This document shows, in pieces, positions 8,070 through 20,300 of a DNA stretch of 64,000 nt (positions are counted from its first letter, which is position 1; each line of letters begins with the position of its first letter). The position numbers and the translations under genes were made by a program. The stretch lies in the NCBI RefSeq assembly GCF_009862785.1, contig NZ_WWHU01000001.1, positions 1,426,001-1,490,000 of the forward strand, written 5' to 3'. The notes under the pieces are model-generated. The model had not been told where the DNA came from, did no database searches, and saw nothing but the letters and a program-made list of their open reading frames with translations. Source of the stretch: Gordonia sp. SID5947 (GTDB lineage: Bacteria; Actinomycetota; Actinomycetes; Mycobacteriales; Mycobacteriaceae).

Positions 8070-9290
8070 TCAGGCGTTGCCCTTCTTCCAGACCGACCAC
8101 GGGATGTTCCAGTCCCCGAGCCCGTCGTCGCCCGGAAGCGTCGGACCGACAGTGTTTTTCGCGATCACGATGTCACCGCGCAACGCATGGTTGAGGAACC
8201 ATTCCGCGTTCTCCGGACTGACGTTCAGACACCCGTTGCTCACGTCGTCGACGCCTTGGTCGCCGAGTGACCACGGCGCGGAATGGACGTAGATGCCGCT
8301 GAACGAGATTCGCGTCGCGTCGTAGACCGTCTCCTTGTAGCCCTCCGGCGAGTTCACCGGGACACCGTAGGTCGAGGAGTCCATGACCACGCTGGGCTCT
8401 CGCTCGGCGACGATATAGGTCCCGTTGTTGGTGGGCGTGGAATCCTTGCCGAGCGAGGTCGGCATGGTCTTGACCACCTTGCCGTTCACCGACACCGTGA
8501 GCTGTTTGGTCTTGTCGTCGGCGACGGCGATGAAACTGCGGCCGACCTTGAAGTTGGACACCAGATTGTTCTCGCCGAACACACCGTCGCCGAGGTCGAT
8601 TCCCTTGATGTCGGCTGCCACGTGCACCTTGGTGCCGGGCTTCCAGAAGTGTTCGGGCCGCCAGCGCACCATGCTGTCGTTGAGCCAGTAGAACGCGCCC
8701 TCCACCGGCGGGTCCGTGGTGACCTTGATGGCGTTCTCCGCGTTGTGTTTGTCGGCGACCGGGGTGTCGAAGTTGATCACCACGGGCTGACCCACGCCGA
8801 CGGTCTCGCCGTCGGCGGTCACGGTGGACGCGTCGGCAAGCGAATCAGCCGAGGCGGTGGTGAAGCCGATCTTCCGTGCGCCGGCGCCGTCGACGCCTCG
8901 AGCGGCGGCGGTCAGCGAGTAGTCGGCGCCGAAGTCGAGGGCGCCGGTGGAGACCCAACGCGATCCGTCCGACGATGTCTTCCCCGGCACCGGACCGTCG
9001 GGCCCGGACACCACGACCGACGACAGGTTGCCGTCGTGGGCGGTGACGGTGATCGGCGCGCCGGGCATCACACCGACGGCCTTGTCGTTCATGGGTTGGT
9101 CGTGCCAGCCGGTCACCGAGATGGTCGGCTGCGCCACGGAATCGAGACTCTGGGCGTCGGTGATGACATCGGGATAGCTCGATGCCGTCGAGCAACCCGC
9201 CAGTGCGACGACGGCGAGCGTGGCCACCAAGGCCGCCCCCGCGCCACGACGATGCGCCCGGCCTGCGCCGGGCAGACGAACGTGGGTCAC
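8070..9290 (-). CDS. L,D-transpeptidase lipoprotein, second copy, with S-N-G-C active-site motif
   Basis: 406 residues, paralogous along its length to the gene at 6502-7716. The lipobox is LAGC with Cys33. Ig-like domains and a YkuD domain follow, and the end is GLGDWNIPWSVWKKGNA. The catalytic Cys354 sits in DDVSNGCLNVS, so the usual His two residues before Cys is Asn. The upstream conserved His (IYVHSAPWS) is kept, so activity is plausible but the site is altered. The GTG start at 9290 overlaps the stop of the upstream DUF3618 gene (GTGA), which indicates translational coupling. Confidence 0.92.
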   Translation of the reverse strand: MTHVRLPGAGRAHRRGAGAALVATLAVVALAGCSTASSYPDVITDAQSLDSVAQPTISVTGWHDQPMNDKAVGVMPGAPITVTAHDGNLSSVVVSGPDGPVPGKTSSDGSRWVSTGALDFGADYSLTAAARGVDGAGARKIGFTTASADSLADASTVTADGETVGVGQPVVINFDTPVADKHNAENAIKVTTDPPVEGAFYWLNDSMVRWRPEHFWKPGTKVHVAADIKGIDLGDGVFGENNLVSNFKVGRSFIAVADDKTKQLTVSVNGKVVKTMPTSLGKDSTPTNNGTYIVAEREPSVVMDSSTYGVPVNSPEGYKETVYDATRISFSGIYVHSAPWSLGDQGVDDVSNGCLNVSPENAEWFLNHALRGDIVIAKNTVGPTLPGDDGLGDWNIPWSVWKKGNA

Positions 9291-9508
9291 TGCGCGATCT
9301 TCCGAACCAACACGACGACGACCACCACCCCGACCCCGGCCAGCGTGTACTTCACCGCGGGCTTCGAGAGCGTGGCCATCACCTTCTTCTTGGCATCGTC
9401 GGCCAGTCGCTGCGGATTCGCGCGGTCGGCCAGCGAATCGAGGGTCTTGGCCAGGTCCTCGCGCGCCTGTGCGATCTCCTGCTCGATACGTTCGGTATCC
9501 CCGGCCAC
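9287..9508 (-). CDS. DUF3618 small membrane protein
   Basis: 73 residues from a GTG start preceded by GGGAGGAACCAC, a clear ribosome-binding site. The sequence AGDTERIEQEIAQAREDL followed by LDSLADRANPQRLADDAKKK is the DUF3618 pattern. It is an amphipathic, coiled-coil-prone N-terminal half, with one C-terminal membrane helix (YTLAGVGVVVVVVLV). No biochemical role is established for this family that I know of. It is coupled by a 4-bp overlap to an L,D-transpeptidase lipoprotein, so a cell-envelope role is a reasonable inference. A longer in-frame ATG start at 9562 has no comparable ribosome-binding site. Confidence 0.85.
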   Translation of the reverse strand: MAGDTERIEQEIAQAREDLAKTLDSLADRANPQRLADDAKKKVMATLSKPAVKYTLAGVGVVVVVVLVRKIAQ

Positions 9509-9739
9509 GTGGTTCCTCCCATACGTGTTTGACAGCGTCATCTGAACGGTTGACGGCAGCATCCCGGTCGCCGCCCGACGCCTGAGTTTCGACCTCTCGA
9601 GACTACGGCATCGGCGGTCTCACCAGGCATCTGCGCCGACGACCGGCACAGGACAAGGCATGCGCGGAATCGAACGATCCCGACATTCCGCGCGTCCACG
9701 CCGCATCCGGGCGACAAGGGCATCGACTAACCTGGCGGT

Positions 9740-10213
9740 ATGCCAGCGACACCGAGGTTGTCCGTCGGAGACCGAGCCCCCGCCTTCACCCTTCCCGATG
9801 CGCAGGACACGCCGGTGTCCTTGTCCGATTACGCCGGGCGAAAGGTGATCGTCTACTTCTACCCAGCGGCGTCGACCCCGGGTTGCACCAAACAGGCGTG
9901 TGATTTTCGCGACAACCTGAAGGATCTCGACGACGCCGGCATCGCGGTGTTGGGGATCTCGCCCGACAAGCCTGCCAAACTGGCGAAGTTCGTGGAGGCC
10001 GAGGGCCTCACGTTTCCGCTGTTGTCAGATCCGGACAAGGAAGTCCTCACCGCCTGGGGCGCCTTCGGCGAGAAGAAGATGTACGGGAAGACGGTGACAG
10101 GCGTGATCCGCTCGACTTTTCTCGTCGACGAAGACGCGAAGATCGAGGTGGCCCAGTACAACGTCCGCGCCACCGGGCACGTCGCCAAGCTGCGGCGCGA
10201 TATCGCCGTGTGA
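9740..10213 (+). CDS. bcp: Thiol peroxidase Bcp (peroxiredoxin Q)
   Basis: 157 residues, normal for the family. YFYPAASTPGCTKQACDFRD carries the peroxidatic Cys49 and the resolving Cys54 five residues later, as in BCP/PrxQ enzymes. The enzyme reduces hydrogen peroxide and organic peroxides in the cytoplasm using thioredoxin. The ATG has no Shine-Dalgarno sequence. TAACCT at 9728-9733 ends six nucleotides before it, consistent with a -10 box and a leaderless transcript. A TetR gene follows after 21 bp and may be co-transcribed. Confidence 0.95.
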   Translation: MPATPRLSVGDRAPAFTLPDAQDTPVSLSDYAGRKVIVYFYPAASTPGCTKQACDFRDNLKDLDDAGIAVLGISPDKPAKLAKFVEAEGLTFPLLSDPDKEVLTAWGAFGEKKMYGKTVTGVIRSTFLVDEDAKIEVAQYNVRATGHVAKLRRDIAV

Positions 10214-10234
10214 GTCCGGCTTCGAGGAGCGACG

Positions 10235-10867
10235 ATGTCCGCATCACTCGCCGAGCCGCTGGTCCCACGAAAGCGGCCGACGCAGGAACGTAGCAAGAAG
10301 AAGTTCTCCGCGATGCTCGGCGCCGCCCGCGACCTGCTCATCGAGGTCGGGTTCGAATCGCTGACATGCGAGGAGATCGCGTCGCGGGCCGAGGTGCCGA
10401 TCGGCACGCTCTACCAGTACTTCGCCAACAAGTACGTCATCGTCTGCGAACTCGACCGACAGGACACCGTCGACGTCCGGGAGGAACTGGCGGCGTTCTC
10501 GTCGGAGATCCCATCGCTCGAATGGCCGCACCTACTCGAGAGGTTCCTCGACCACCTCGCCGCGCTCTGGCGCGACGACCCGTCGCGGCGCGCCGTCTGG
10601 CTGGCCGTCCAGTCCACACCGGCGACGCGGGCGACCGCCTCCCGCAACGAGCGCGTACTCGCCGATCAGGTGGCGCACATCCTCGCCCCGCTCACGCCGA
10701 CCCAGCGTGGCCGGCGGGAGATGATGTCGCAGGTGCTGGTGCACACCGCCTACTCGCTGCTGAGCTTCTCGGTACAGGACGGTCACGATCACGAAGAGAC
10801 GGTCGCGGAGCTCAAACGGATGCTCGCCGGCTACCTCCTCCTCGAGGAGACGACCGCCGAGGGATGA
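10235..10867 (+). CDS. TetR-family transcriptional regulator
   Basis: 210 residues. A basic N-terminal arm (PRKRPTQERSKKKF) precedes the helix-turn-helix ARDLLIEVGFESLTCEEIA, then EVPIGTLYQYFANKY, typical of TetR_N. The C-terminal domain resembles the C-terminal region often seen with AcrR-type members, but I cannot assign a ligand. The start ATG is preceded by CGAGGAGCGACG. It lies just downstream of bcp on the same strand and converges on acpS. Its targets cannot be told from position alone. Confidence 0.87.
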   Translation: MSASLAEPLVPRKRPTQERSKKKFSAMLGAARDLLIEVGFESLTCEEIASRAEVPIGTLYQYFANKYVIVCELDRQDTVDVREELAAFSSEIPSLEWPHLLERFLDHLAALWRDDPSRRAVWLAVQSTPATRATASRNERVLADQVAHILAPLTPTQRGRREMMSQVLVHTAYSLLSFSVQDGHDHEETVAELKRMLAGYLLLEETTAEG

Positions 10868-10941
10868 GCTGCGCACGCTCGGTGCAAACCGTGCACGATC
10901 GACGAGTTCGGGTGACCCTCGCCGATCGAATAGCCCCCGAT

Positions 10942-10979
10942 CGAGTAGCGGGCGAGCGTGGCGAGCCTACGTATCGAGA
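10942..10979. repeat. Dispersed 38-bp intergenic repeat, copy A
   Basis: This element (CGAGTAGCGGGCGAGC... ending ACGTATCGAGA) lies between the convergent TetR and acpS genes. It matches the reverse complement of 47967-48004 with about six mismatches in 38. It abuts the acpS stop codon. Two related intergenic copies suggest a REP-like family. Confidence 0.65.
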
Positions 10980-11372
10980 TCAGACACCTTCGAGGATGGC
11001 GACCGCCGCGGCGGTGTCCCCGTCGTGGGTGAGCGAGATGTGCAGCCGGGTGTCCTTGAGCAGCTCGCCGATCTCGCCGCCGAGACGGATCGCGGGGCGG
11101 CCCCAATTGTCGGTGACCACCTCGATGTCGCTGTGACGGATCAGCGGCAGCAACGGCGAACGCGAGAACCGGCTCACCGACCACGCTTTCACCACGGCCT
11201 CCTTGGCGGCCCAGCGTGCGGCGAGATGGCGTGCCTCGTCGCCGGTGCCCGTCGCCGCGTCACGGCGTTCGCGGACCGTGAACCGGTCCGCGAACGTCGT
11301 GCCGGGCTGCTTCAACTGCTCACCGAACTCCGGGATCGACACGATGTCGATACCCACACCGAGAACGCTCAT
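10980..11372 (-). CDS. acpS: Holo-[acyl-carrier-protein] synthase AcpS
   Basis: 130 residues. GVGIDIVSI with Asp9 and ARWAAKEAVVKAW with its Glu are the magnesium- and CoA-binding motifs of AcpS-type phosphopantetheinyl transferases. The C-terminal half has HISLTHDGDTAAAVAI. It transfers 4'-phosphopantetheine from CoA to a serine of an acyl carrier domain. It begins 20 bp after the fas stop codon on the same strand. The fas-acpS arrangement is known in mycobacteria and corynebacteria, and its main client is almost certainly the ACP domain of the adjacent FAS. Confidence 0.95.
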   Translation of the reverse strand: MSVLGVGIDIVSIPEFGEQLKQPGTTFADRFTVRERRDAATGTGDEARHLAARWAAKEAVVKAWSVSRFSRSPLLPLIRHSDIEVVTDNWGRPAIRLGGEIGELLKDTRLHISLTHDGDTAAAVAILEGV

Positions 11373-11392
11373 CGCCGCATCCGACTCGGGCT

Positions 11393-14300
11393 TCACTCCG
11401 CCCCGCCGGCGCGGCCATAGCTGCCACCTGCCGCGAGCCGCACCGACGGATCGAGCAGGAGCTCGGCCTCGGCATCGTGCTCGTCGGCCGCACTGTCGAA
11501 CCGGCGGTTCGGCGGGCGCCGGTAAGCCGGCTCGACACCGCACATGGCCTCCAGCAAACGGTGGTTGCCCTTGCGTGCACGCTCCGCGGACTGCCGCCGG
11601 TACGCCTGCGCCTGCTCCGAATCCAGGGTCGCCACAAAGGCTTCCGGATGGACCACGGCGATCAGGCCGGACACGTGACCGAACCCGAGGCTGGTCAGCA
11701 GACCTGCCTTGAGCGGGAATCGCTCGCCGAGGTGCAGGGTCTCGCGCGGCCACACCAGGTGCGGGTATTCGCGCATCTGCTCGTCGACACAGTCCAGACT
11801 GCGGTTCGGCGGGATCACCCCGTCGCGCAGCAGTTGGCAGAGTCCGATCAGCTGGAAGGCGGCAGCGCCACCCTTGGCATGGCCGGTCAACGACTTCTGG
11901 GACACCACGAAGAGCGGAGCCCCGTCACCGCGACCGATCGCCGAGGCCAGCCGCTCATGCAACTCGGACTCGTTGGGATCGTTTGCCCGCGTGGACGTGT
12001 CGTGCTTGGAGATCACCGCGACGTCGTCCGCGCTGACACCGAGCGCACTGAGCGCACAGGCCAACGGCGAGGCATCGTTGCCACGTGCGGCACCCAGCGC
12101 ACCCAGGCCGGGGGCCGGGATCGAGGTGTGCACGCCGTCGCCGAAGCTCTGCGCCCACGCGACCACACCCAGCACCGGCAGGCCCATCTGCGCAGCCACG
12201 TCACCACGGGCGAGCAGGATCGTCCCGCCACCGGCCGACTCGACGAATCCGCCGCGACGGCGATCGTTGGCCCGAGAGAACCGACGCTCGTCGATGCCAC
12301 GCGCCGACATCGCGGCCGACTCCGCGGTCGCGGACATGTCACCGAATCCGACGATGCCCTCGATACCGAGATCGTCGAAACCGCCGGCCACTGCGAACAT
12401 CGCCTTGCCGAGGCGGATCTTGTCCACGCCTTCCTCGACCGACACCGCGGCCGTGGCGCAGGCCGCCACCGGATGGATCATAGCGCCGTAGCTGCCGACG
12501 TAGGACTGGACGACATGTGCGGCAACGATGTTCGGCAGGGCCTCCTGCAGGATGTCGTTGGCCTTGGACTCGCCGAGCAGCGTGTTGATGTAGAGCTCAC
12601 GCATCGACGTCATGCCACCCATGCCGGTGCCCTGCGTGTTGGCCACCAGTCCGGGGTGCACCCAGCGCATCAGTTCCGACGGGGTGAAGCCCGACGACAG
12701 GAACGCATCGACGGTCGCCACCAGGTTCCACAGCGCGACACGGTCGATGGACTCGGCCATGTCCGGGGTGACACCCCAGCGGGTCGGGTCGAAACCGGTC
12801 GGGATCTGGCCACCGACGGTGCGCGACAACGTGAACTGTCGCGGCACCCGGATCTCGGTGCCCGCGAGCCGGGTGACCTGCCAGTCGCCGGTCTCCGCGT
12901 TCTCCACGATGCGCGTCTTCTCCGGCGCGGCCGAGGCGAAGGCGCGTGCCTCTGCCTCGGAGCTCACCGTGAACGTGAGGTCCTCGTCGAGGAAGACAGA
13001 GGTGAGCAAGGGCGACGTGTTGTCGACCATCGCACCCTCGTCGGCGTACCGCCGGATGCCGCAGCGGGACACGACCTCGTCGTGGTAGCGCTCGGCGATC
13101 TCACTCTCCGGCACCGGGTCACCGGATTCCGTGTCGTACCAGCCCGGCTTGGGGGCGGTATCCCACTGGATCAGACCGGTGTTCCAGGCGAGCTCCACAA
13201 CACCTGCGGCGGAGAGCTTCTCGTCGACCTCCATCTCGAGGCGGGTGCGCGACGAACCATACGGACCGAGCTCACCGGCACCGACGATGACGACCAGATC
13301 CTCCGGACGGGCGTCGATCGACGGCCACTGCGGGCTCATCCCCTTCGGTGCACGGGCCGGTGCGGGCAGCGCCGACACGGTGGCCACCTCGTCCTCGATC
13401 TCCTCGTCTTCGTCGGTCGCCGCATCGGCGGCAGCTCCGGCCAGGGCCTTGAGATCGATCGACGGGTCGAGACCACCGGTGAAGTCGGCGACGATCGCCT
13501 CGGTCCGAGCGTGCTCCCGATGCTCCGGGGTGCACAGGCCGAGCAGGTTCGCGGCCATCTCCGCCGTGCTCCAGGTGCGGACACCGGCAGCCTCGACGGC
13601 ATCGACCATGCCGTCGTTGTGACCCATCAGGCCGGTACCACGCACCCATCCGATGAGGGCATGCGCGATGGTGGTCTTCTGGTTCCACGAGTCCTCGGCT
13701 GCCCAGCGGGTGACCAGTGCGTCCAGCGATGCCTTGCTCTCGCCGTATGCTCCGTCGCCACCGAACATTCCTCGGTTCGGCGAACCGGGCAGCACCACGT
13801 GGACGCGGGCGGCGATGTCGTGGTCGGCGTGCAGCTCTCCCAGCCCCCCGATCATCCGCTCGACCGACCAGAGCAGGACCTTCATCTCCAGTTCGGCGCG
13901 ACCGCCGGCATCGGTGAGGTCACCGGCGACCCGAGGTGCCGCGAACGGGAAGAGCAAGGTGGGCTTCATCGCCGGCTTGATCACCGACGTGGTGCCACCG
14001 AGGTTCTCGGTCTGCTCGGCACCGATCCACTCGACCAGGTCGTCGACATCGGTGTAGGACGCCATGTTGGCCGGGGCCACCCACAGGGCCGCGTCGAAGC
14101 GGGCGTTCTCGCGGTAGAGCTTCTTGTAGAAGGCCAGCTTGCTGCTGTCCAGTCGCGACGTCGTGGCGATCACGGTCGCGCCACCGGCCAGCAACCCGGC
14201 GATCACGCCGGAGGCGATCGAGCCCTTACCCGCGCCGGTGACGACAGCGATCTCGTCCGACCACTGCCCGACACCCGGCTGCTCTGCTGCGCTGGCAATG

Positions 14301-17300
14301 GCAGCGAAAGTGCGTGCGTGCACGGCATTTCCGGTCGCCAGCGCCTTGCCCTGCCACCAGGTGGCATGTGTCGCGACGGTGTGGCCTGCTCCGTGGAAAC
14401 GGCCGACAACGGTCTCGAAATCGGTATCGAGCTCGCGCTCATCGGTCAGCCAGATCCGGACGAGGTCCTCACGGCTGGTCGCCCAACGATCGTCGACCAG
14501 CACCACCTTCGCGGTGTCGAATGCCGGAGCCACCGTCCGGGCCCAATCCGATCCGAGCTCGGCACTGACGCGCTCGACGATGGCCACGTTGGGGTCTTCG
14601 ACCACCTCGCCTGCCTCATCGATCTCGGCCAGCCCGAGCTTTTCCAGCACGGTGTAGGCGGCCGAGGCCAGCGCGCCGGAGCGGCCGGTGATCTGCTCCG
14701 TGAACTCGCCCAGCGCAGCCGCGTCGACCGTTGCGCCGCCGCCACTCTCGGCGGCCGGCTTGGCCACTGCGACACCACGTGCCGCCCCGACGGAGGTGAT
14801 CGCGCGATCGATCAGTGCGTCCAGCGCGTCGGCGTTGGCGAGTGCGCCGTCGAGGAGGTTGCCGAGATCTTCACCTCGCACGCTCACGCCGTCGCGGGTG
14901 CCGAGGGCCACCGCGACCGTGGCGTGCAGGCCCCATCCCGGTCCGAGCTGCCACACGTTGGCGACGCGATCGGTGATGTAGGACTGACGCTTGCCCAGCG
15001 GACCGAGCACCTTGCGGACCTGGTCGCCGACGGCGTCGGTGAGCACCGGGCCGAGCGGCCGGTAGCCGCGAGCCAGGGTCTCGACCGTCGAGGACAGCGC
15101 GTTCATGTCCGCCTCGGCAGCTCCGTCGATCGCACCGAGTCCGAGTTCGCCGCCGATGTCGAGCAGAAGCTGGTTGCGGCGGGAGGAGACTCCGTCACAC
15201 AGCGCTTCGATCGTGTCGGCGGAACCGATCTGGTCGGTCCGCATCTTGGTCCACAGCGCGATGACGGATTTCACCGCGTCGGCAGGACCGAACGAGATGT
15301 CCTCGGGGCGGGGTCCTGATGCGGCGGCCGGCGCCGCCGCGGGTGCGGCCGCCGGAGCGGCGGACGGTGCCGGCGCGTCGGCGACGGGCGCCTCGGGCGT
15401 CTCGTCGACCTCATCCTCTGGCTCGGGCCCGGAGTCCTTGGCCAGGATCAGATCGGAATCGCGCTCGACGTTGGCCACCTCGGTGGTCGCGGCGGCGTAG
15501 TCGTCGAGTTTGAGGGTGTTGGTGGCCAGACCTGCCAGCGTCGGAGCGCCCTTCAGGCCGATCTCGACGAAGCGCTGCACACCGAGTCCGTCCCGCGACG
15601 GCCCGGCGAACAGGAGCTCCTGGGTCTCGATCCAGCGGACCGGGCTGGCGAACTGCCAGGCCAGCAACTCGATCAGGACGACGCGAACCAACTGCCCGGG
15701 CTTGTCCGCCCAGGAATCCCATTCCGCCAGAACGGCGTTCAGCGGATCCGAGGGCACGAGCGCAGCGATCTCCTCGATGAAGGACCGATCGAGCGTGAAC
15801 AACCGGGGCACGAGGTTCGGGATGTAATGGCCGACCAGGATCTCGGGATCGATGTGCTCGGGCAACAGACCTTCGAGCTTCGACCGGAACTCGGGCACGC
15901 CTTCGCGCAGAACCGTGGAATGGAACGGCACGTCGATACCGGGCACCAGGATGAAGGACTTCTTTCCACCGAACTCGATACGGCGGCGCTCGATCTCGTC
16001 CTCGAGGTGCTCGAGGCCGCGGACCGTGCCGGCAATCGCGTACTGCGAGCCCAGCAGGTTGAGGTTGACGACCTCGAGGAACTCGCCGATCGATGCGCCG
16101 ACCTCCGACACGAACTCGGTGACATCCTCGTCGGCGAGACCGAACTGGCTCGGGCGGATCGCCGCCATGCGGTAATCGCTGCGGCCGAGCTCATCTCGCG
16201 GGACCAGATGATGCATGGCCTCACCGCGCTGGAAGACCACCTCCAGGACGGCCTCGAGCGGCAACACGCCGGCACAGGCGGCGAGCGCGTTGTACTCGCC
16301 GACCGAGTGACCGCAGGTGATGGCGTTCTCGACGAACCCGCCTGCCTCCTTCAGTTCGGCGACCTGCGCGACACCCAGGGTCGCCATGGCGACCTGGGTG
16401 AACTGCGTCAGGTAGAGCACCCCGTCGGGGTGGTTGTATGTGGTGCCGCCCGCGACCAGGGTCGTCGGGTTGTCCCGCACGACCGCCAGGATCGAGAAAC
16501 CGAGCGCGTCACGGGTGTGCTTGTCGGCCCGGTCCCAGACCTCGCGTGCCGCCTTCGAGCGCGACCGGGCGTCGAGCCCCATGCCCTTGCTCTGGATGCC
16601 CTGGCCCGGGAATGCGTAGACCGTGCGAGGTGCGGCGAGCAGGCCGGTGGCGTTCATCACGAGGTTGTCGCCCACCTTGGCGCTGACCTCGACCACCTCA
16701 CGGCCGGCGTCGAGCCCGACGCGGTCGACGCGGATCGAGATCGAGTCGCCGGTGCGCACCATGCCCAGGTAGCGGGCAGTCCAGCCGACCAGCGGCCGTG
16801 CCGATGGTGTCGGGTTCTTGCTGTCGGTGGCGGTGACGACCTGCTGCGCGGCGGCAGACAACCACATGCCGTGCACGATCGGGTCGCCGAGTCCGGCCAG
16901 CTTGGCGGCCGCGGCATCGGTGTGGATCGGATTGCGATCACCGGACGCCGCGGCGAAGCCGGTCATCCGGCTCGGCGCGGTGATGGTGGCCGTACGGAAC
17001 AGCTTTCGGGTGGCGGGCCGTTCGTCGCTGACGGCACCGCCGGCGCGCACCGGGTCGGCGAGTTCGGCCGTGCCCAGACGTCCGCGGATGGCGAAGCGCT
17101 CGGCCATCGTGGCGATCGTTCCGGCCTCGCCTGCGACCTCGACGCTGACCTCGACCACACGGCCGACCTCTGTGTCGTGCACGGCGCCCGAGCGGGCGGT
17201 GACGGTCAGTTCGGCTGCCGCGGAGGGGATCTCCCCGACCAGCTCGACGGCGTGATCGAGGTGCACCAGGTCCAGCAGTCCCTCGACGACCGGCACGCCC

Positions 17301-20300
17301 GATTCCGTGCGTGCCGCGCCGATGACGCTGAACACGCTCGGCCAGGACGCACCGACCAGGGTGTCGGGAACCGCGAAGCCGAACGGCTCGGTCGGGGTCG
17401 TCGGCCGAAGGTTGGCGGGCAGCGTGTACCCGGTCACCGCGGCGTGGTCGGCGACGCTGTCCGGGTCCCACGTCACGGTGGTGACGGAGACACCGTCCTC
17501 GACGGCAGCGAGCTCGCCACCGGCCGCAACCGTGAGGATCTCTCGCATCGCGTTCGACGCGTCGTCGACGCCGACACGCGGGTTCCCGCCGTCGAGCAGC
17601 TGTGCGTCGACGTGCAGCGGAATCCGGACGGTGGAGCCCGAGATCGGGGTGATCAGGTCGTAGCGCACAACGTCGGCGCCCTCGGACGCGCCTGTCTCAG
17701 CGGTTCGTTCGAGCACCGAACCCGTCGGCTCGTGCTCGGCTCGATCCCGGTCGACGAGGGTCCAGCGATCACGGTCTCCGAGAAGGGCTACGGGGCTGGG
17801 GACCATGCGGCCGACCCAGTCGACGTCATCGGCTTCCAGCACGGCGACGATGGTGCCGTCGCCGTCCACGAGGCCGGCACGCTTGCGCGTGTCGACCGCG
17901 AAGGAGTCCGTCCCGGCCGCCTGCAGATCGGTGACGACCTGAGCCTCGAACCGATCGAGCAACTCGCCGACCGGCTCGTCGACACGGGTGATCCCGGAGA
18001 CGGCCACCGGGCCGGGGATGATGCAGACGGCGTCGGCCGGGTAGCGCGCATCGTGCGCCTGCCAGAGGGAGTCACTGCGCCACCAGCGGCGGACGTCCTT
18101 GTCGATGACGGGCACGAAGTTGACCGGCTTGCCCGGGGTGCGGCAGAGCTCGAGGAAGAACGCGACGTCGGCGGGATGCAGGACGTCGGTCTCGATCTCG
18201 GGGTAGACGCTGCCGAGCGCATCGATCGCGGCATGCGGATCCTCGGTGCTGCCGACGCCTGCGAACATCGTCGGGATCTCACCGGAATCGACAGGGCTCA
18301 TCCGGGCTTCGGTGCGCTGCAGCATCTCGACGAATCGTTGCTGCCAGGTGATGTCGGCCCAGGGCAGCTGATCCGACCGCCCGTCGCCGACAGCGAGGGT
18401 CGCGTACCGGTCCAGCCATGCGCGATAGGTCATGTCGGCGACGTCGCCGAAGTACGGCTTGGCGGTGTCGGCCATCGCGGCGATGATCTCGTCACGGCGA
18501 TCGGCGACGGCGTCGGCGTCTCCGGCGACCTCGTCGAGTAGCCGGCCGCACCTCGACGCGGTGTTGTCGATCTCGTGGATGTCGGCGCCGAGCTGACTGC
18601 GCCCGGACGCCATGCCGGCGGTTGCGTGTCCGGCCCCGATCCAGTCGTCACAGCCGACGGTGTCCACCAGCAACTGCTTGACCTCGGGGGCGGTCGTCGC
18701 CTCCTTGGCGGCCATCGCCGCGGTGCCGATCAGGATCCCGTCGAGCGGCATGGACGGATAGCCGTAGACCGACGACCATGCGCCGGTGAGGTATTCGCTC
18801 GCGCGTTGCGGTGTGCCGATGCCGCCACCCACGCAGATCACCACGTTGTTGCGCGCACGGAGTTCGCTATAGGTGGCCAGCAGCAGATCGTCGAGGTCTT
18901 CCCACGAGTGGTGACCACCTGCGCGGCCGCCCTCGATCTGCACGATGACCGGGTGGTGGGGCACCTCGGCGGCGATCCGCACCACGGCACGGATCTGTTC
19001 GACGGTGCCCGGCTTGAAGGCGACGAACCGGAGCCCGGCCTCGACGAACTCGTCGACCAGCGCCACGGCATCCTCGAGTTCGGGGATGCCGGCCGACACC
19101 ACGACGCCGTCGATCGGTGCGCCCTGCGCGCGTGCCTTCTGCACGAGGCGCTTACCGCCGAGCTGCAGCTTCCAGAGGTATGGATCGAGGAAGAGCGCGT
19201 TGAACTGCGCCTGCCGGCCGTCGTCGAGCAGTTCGGTCATCTTCGCGACGTTGTCGGCGAAGATCTGCTCGGTGACCTGACCGCCTCCGGCGAGCTCAGC
19301 CCAGTGCCCGGCGTTCGCGGCCGCCGCGACGATGGCCGGGTCGACCGTGGTGGGAGTCATGCCGGCCAGCAACATCGGCGAACGACCGGTCAGTCGTGTG
19401 AACGCGGTGTCGACTACCTTCCGGCCGTCGGGCAGCTCGACGAGCTGAGGGGCGAACTGCTGCCACGGCCGCGCGACCTCGGGGATGCCGCCCGGGCTGA
19501 ACAGGTTGCGCTGGCCTACGCGCAGCGCAGGCGACACCAGACCGACACCCTGACCGCGGACCAGCGACGAGGTGAGACGGGTGGCCAGATCGCCGGGCCC
19601 GAAGTCGAGGATCCACTTGGCGCCTGCTTCGACGACCTCGTCGACCGTCGTCACCCAGTCCACCGGATCGACCAAGATGGAATTGGCGTGGCGAACGGCG
19701 GTCTCACGGTCGATCCCGCACTCGTCGGCCCACTCCGCGACGAGGTCGACGGCCTCAGCCATGGTCGGGTGGTGGAAGGCGACGCTGACGTTGAGGTGGT
19801 CGAATTTGGGCGCGAATGCTGCTCCGCCCGCGACCTTGCGCTTGCGCTCGTCGGCCTCGGTCGCCGCGATTCGCTCACACAGCGCGGCGAATGCGGCCAG
19901 GTGGCGAGGCGCACCGGAGAGCGCGACGGCACGACGGCCGTTACGGATCGCGACGACGGGGGCCGTCGACAGCTCGGACTCGCTCAGTCCGGCGCGGTAC
20001 TCGGCGAGGATCTCCTCGATGCGGGCGGGCACGGCACCGCTGATGGCGAGCATGGGGGTGCCGTCGGTGGTGGTCGCCAGGCCGCGCCGACGGGCGACCA
20101 GGGTGCCCGCGGCACCGATGAGGTGGGCGACCGCCAAGAGCAGCCCTTCGCCCGACTCGGCGACCTGGCCGTCGGTGCCGATCGCGTGCGTGGCGATCGA
20201 TCCCTGCGAATGCCCGATGACCGCGGTCGGCGTGATGGCGGTGGTGTCGAGGCCCTGCTTCTTCAGCGCTTCGACGGCCGCGAGCTGCGTCAGCAGCACT

